DNA of 51,414 nucleotides from an uncultured Prevotellaceae bacterium (GTDB lineage: Bacteria > Bacteroidota > Bacteroidia > Bacteroidales > Bacteroidaceae). Shown piece by piece: positions 49,167 through 51,414 of this stretch (its first letter is position 1; each line of letters starts with the position of its first letter). The position numbers and the translations under genes are program-made. The stretch covers positions 1 to 51,414 of the forward strand of contig CALFJA010000082.1 in NCBI GenBank assembly GCA_937877605.1. Reading direction: 5' to 3'. The notes beneath the pieces were generated by a model. It made no database searches. It worked only from the letters and a program-made list of their open reading frames with translations, and was not told the DNA's origin.

Positions 49167-49778
49167 ATGAAAGAAAAGAACCTGATTTACCTTGCCCGCT
49201 TTATCAGCATGTTGCTCACGCCGTTCTACCTCCCGCTGGTAGGACTGCTGGCTTTGTTCATATTCAGCTACATGAGCCAGCTTCCGTTGTGGTACAAGCT
49301 CTTTGTCATCCTCCTCGTCTACTTCTTCACCGTCCTGCTTCCCACCGTCCTCATCCGTTTCTACCGCAATTACCACGGCTGGACACCCATTGAACTGGGC
49401 CAGCGTGAGCGGCGCATCGTCCCCTACATCATATCCATCGTGTGCTATTATCTTTGCTTCTACCTGATGAGTTCCTTCCGCCTGCCCACATTCATGTCCA
49501 GAATTGTAATGGCGGCGCTGCTCATTCAGGTGATATGTGCCTTGATAAATGTATGGTGGAAAATCTCCACCCACACCGCAGCCGTGGGCGGACTCGCAGG
49601 CGGACTCATTGCCTTTGCCGCCCAGTACTCCTTCAATCCCATCTGGTGGCTTTCCTTCCTCATCATCGTGGCAGGTCTCGTGGGCAGCAGCAGGATGATA
49701 CTGCGGCAGCACTCCCTCTCGCAGGTAGTCGCAGCGTTCTTCGTTGGACTTTTCTGCGCTTTCTTCGTAACAATTTAG
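49167..49778 (+). CDS. PAP2-like integral membrane protein
   Basis: The 203-aa protein has about six hydrophobic helices. Two PAP2-like motifs can be seen: KISTHTAAVGG (like PSGH) and GSSRMILRQHSLSQV (like SRxxxxxHxxxD). The first motif KxxxxxxRP is absent and the final Asp is replaced by Gln. If active it would be a lipid phosphatase acting on undecaprenyl pyrophosphate or a similar substrate, but the missing residues leave this open. The gene starts 2 bp after rpoN and ends 9 bp before ispG. Confidence 0.75.
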   Translation: MKEKNLIYLARFISMLLTPFYLPLVGLLALFIFSYMSQLPLWYKLFVILLVYFFTVLLPTVLIRFYRNYHGWTPIELGQRERRIVPYIISIVCYYLCFYLMSSFRLPTFMSRIVMAALLIQVICALINVWWKISTHTAAVGGLAGGLIAFAAQYSFNPIWWLSFLIIVAGLVGSSRMILRQHSLSQVVAAFFVGLFCAFFVTI

Positions 49779-49787
49779 TATAGAGAT

Positions 49788-51182
49788 ATGACGCATACAC
49801 CTGAATACAAACGCAGGCTCAGTACCGAAGTGCAGGTAGGCAATACCACTATTGGCGGGAACAATCCCATCCGCATCCAGTCGATGACCACTACCAATAC
49901 CAACGATACCGATGCCTGTGTGGAGCAATCCATACGCATCATCCAGGCTGGCGGCGAACTGGTCCGGCTGACCACCCAGGGCACCCGTGAGGCCGAGAAC
50001 TTGAAGAACATCAGAGCTGCCCTGCGGAAAAGAGGCTACGAAACTCCCCTCGTCGCCGATGTACACTTCAACGCCAATGTAGCCGATGTGGCCGCACGGT
50101 ATGCCGAGAAGGTGCGCATCAACCCCGGCAACTATGTAGACCCTGCCCGTACATTCAAAAAACTTGAATATACCGACGAGGAGTATGCCGCCGAACTGCA
50201 GAAAATAGAAGACCGCCTCGTGCCCTTCATCCGTATTTGCAAGGAACGTCAAGCGGCCGTCCGGCTGGGAGTGAACCACGGAAGTCTGTCCGACCGCATC
50301 CGCAACCGCTACGGCGACACTCCCGAAGGCATCGTAGAGAGTTGCATGGAGTTCCTGCGTATCTTCCGGAAGCACGGATTCCACAATGTGGTCATCAGCA
50401 TAAAGTCGTCCAACACGGTAGTCATGGTCAAGTCGGTACGCCTTTTGGTGCAGGCCATGGGCGGCGAGGATATGCACTATCCCCTCCATCTCGGTGTCAC
50501 GGAGGCAGGCGAAGGCGAGGACGGACGCATAAAAAGTGCTGTCGGCATAGGGGCACTTCTCACCGAGGGCATAGGCGATACCATACGCGTATCGCTGTCC
50601 GAGCCGCCCGAATGCGAGATTCCCGTGGCACGGACATTGGTCGATGCCGTAGAGGAATGTGTCCGACTGCGGAGAGAGGCAGAACAGTCCATTGCCGACG
50701 ACACTGTTCATTTGCAGCTTGAGGAGCCCTCCTGGGAACAGCTACAACTCAAAGCCGCCATGGCTGCCGGGGCATTGCTCATCGACCGGCAGGCAACAAA
50801 ACTGCGCATCAGCAACAGCCATTTTGCCGGAGAACGGCTCCAGCGGCTCGCTGACGACATACTCCAGGCGGCACGCATCAAATTCACCAAGACGGAGTAC
50901 ATCTCCTGTCCCGGGTGCGGACGGACACTCTACCACCTCCCCGAGACAATTCAACGCATAAAGGCCGCCACCAGCCATCTCGTCGGACTGAAGATAGGCA
51001 TCATGGGGTGCATAGTGAACGGTCCGGGAGAGATGGCCGATGCCGATTATGGCTATGTAGGTGCCGGACCAGGGCGCATATCGCTCTATCGGAGGCAGGA
51101 GTGCGTGGAGAAAAACATACCTGAGCAAGAGGCCGTCGAGCACCTCTTGCAACTCATAGAAGAAGACCGCCGAAACGCCTGA
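49788..51182 (+). CDS. ispG: 4-hydroxy-3-methylbut-2-enyl diphosphate synthase (flavodoxin)
   Basis: This iron-sulfur enzyme of the MEP pathway converts MEcPP to HMBPP for isoprenoid synthesis. The TIM-barrel part (1-290) includes IQSMTTTNTNDTDACVEQ, PLVADVHFN and LGVTEAGEGEDGRIKSAVG. The C-terminal [4Fe-4S] domain has Cys374, Cys377 (ISCPGCGRT) and Cys408 (GIMGCIVNGPGE), with the conserved Glu after it. Total length is 464 aa. Bacteroidota and plant enzymes are usually of the three-domain type with about 600 residues or more, while the short two-domain type has about 370. Here the insert between barrel and cluster domain is reduced to roughly 70-100 residues. The start MTHTPEYKRRLSTEVQVGN is typical. 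Confidence 0.95.
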   Translation: MTHTPEYKRRLSTEVQVGNTTIGGNNPIRIQSMTTTNTNDTDACVEQSIRIIQAGGELVRLTTQGTREAENLKNIRAALRKRGYETPLVADVHFNANVADVAARYAEKVRINPGNYVDPARTFKKLEYTDEEYAAELQKIEDRLVPFIRICKERQAAVRLGVNHGSLSDRIRNRYGDTPEGIVESCMEFLRIFRKHGFHNVVISIKSSNTVVMVKSVRLLVQAMGGEDMHYPLHLGVTEAGEGEDGRIKSAVGIGALLTEGIGDTIRVSLSEPPECEIPVARTLVDAVEECVRLRREAEQSIADDTVHLQLEEPSWEQLQLKAAMAAGALLIDRQATKLRISNSHFAGERLQRLADDILQAARIKFTKTEYISCPGCGRTLYHLPETIQRIKAATSHLVGLKIGIMGCIVNGPGEMADADYGYVGAGPGRISLYRRQECVEKNIPEQEAVEHLLQLIEEDRRNA

Positions 51183-51202
51183 TTTCAAGGTGTTTTCCAA
51201 AC

Positions 51203-51279
51203 GGGGCCCAAACGCAGTGTGTTTGGGCCCCGTTTGTCGTCTGTCCGGGTCCAAAACGGAATGCGTTTGGGCGGCTTTT
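51203..51279 (+). repeat. Intergenic 22-bp-period array D (four units), with a strong hairpin
   Basis: Cores begin at 51203, 51225, 51247 and 51269, exactly 22 bp apart: GGGGCCCAAACGCA, GGGCCCC, GGGTCCAAAACGGA and GGGCGGC. AAACGGGGCCCAAAC (51199-51213) pairs perfectly over 15 bp with GTTTGGGCCCCGTTT (51221-51235) around a 7-nt loop, ending in T-rich sequence. It lies 20 bp after the ispG stop and may serve as its terminator. Confidence 0.88.
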
Positions 51280-51324
51280 GAAAAACATGTGTAATACGCT
51301 GAAAAATAAAAAGTTGGAAATTGA

Positions 51325-51354
51325 TTGTTTTTTTCAGTTTTTTTCTTATTTTTG
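51325..51354 (+). promoter_or_regulatory. Promoter of a gene beyond the right edge
   Basis: TTG (51325-51327), a 19-bp spacer and TATTTTTG (51347-51354) fit the Bacteroidota promoter pattern. The region 51355-51414 shows no start codon with a clear gene, so the transcript starts here and its gene lies outside the window. Confidence 0.55.
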
Positions 51355-51414
51355 CAGCAAACCTCCTGACTTCGGCGATGCGTCACCCTGCTCGCGCGTG
51401 CGCCTGTTAGCTTA

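Noticed and set aside
49086..50711. 541-codon open frame on the minus strand
   Set aside because: It is entirely antisense to the PAP2-like gene and ispG, with no recognisable domain.

Overview
This is a chromosomal window from a Bacteroidota bacterium, most probably a Prevotella-like member of the Bacteroidales. The evidence is the type IX secretion gene porZ, Bacteroidota-style promoters (TTTG, a 19-20 bp spacer, then TAnnTTTG), weak Shine-Dalgarno sequences, and neighbours typical of the order such as GT9 next to DUF4254, GH3, and the Big_5 lipoprotein next to a DUF3108 protein. Core genes use GC-rich codons. Two accessory islands are more AT-rich.

Layout. (1) 1-1156: the start of an unknown minus-strand gene and a VanX-type D-Ala-D-Ala dipeptidase lipoprotein. 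(2) 1182-6101: a small island inside the comM locus. A three-gene unit (HNH/DGQHR-like protein, 71-aa protein, RhuM protein) lies between a full-length comM and a broken copy of the comM 3' end. The two copies share a perfect 200-bp direct repeat, as expected from Campbell-type integration of a circle that supplied a new comM 3' end. (3) 6344-8044: an Hsp20 chaperone and a secreted repeat protein. (4) 8325 to about 21250: a second island. It opens with a chimera of a TPR regulator and a tyrosine-recombinase catalytic domain. It continues with a lipoprotein, an HNH protein, an XRE regulator, a BcgI-like restriction-modification pair, an AlbA/Schlafen-type protein and a second recombinase. A decaying opposite-strand cluster follows (XRE, GIY-YIG with an amber stop, DUF4417, a possible toxin and immunity pair). 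The island ends beside tRNA-Leu(CAA). (5) 21467-33204: core genes pdxY, an AspT/YidE-type transporter, an LD-carboxypeptidase, leuS, a YitT protein, rdgB, porZ and a frameshifted GT-C glycosyltransferase. (6) 33351-38946: an iron alcohol dehydrogenase, a membrane-hydrolase fusion, a candidate replication origin with helically phased DnaA boxes, a GT9 glycosyltransferase and DUF4254. (7) 39470-51182: acpP, fabF, rnc with a long basic tail, GH3, a Big_5 lipoprotein, a DUF3108 protein, a conserved unknown, rpoN, a PAP2-like membrane protein and ispG.

How the parts relate. The islands hold mostly candidate defence genes plus remnants of the enzymes that moved them. The S subunit of the restriction system has a perfect three-copy 24-bp repeat in its spacer helix, a known way of changing recognition spacing.

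The most unexpected structure is a family of four intergenic arrays (25039, 33203, 39162 and 51203). Each has four units spaced exactly 22 bp apart, with a core close to GGGGCYCAAACGSA. I do not recognise this family. Some arrays can fold into terminator hairpins, but one lies between divergent genes, so termination alone does not explain them.
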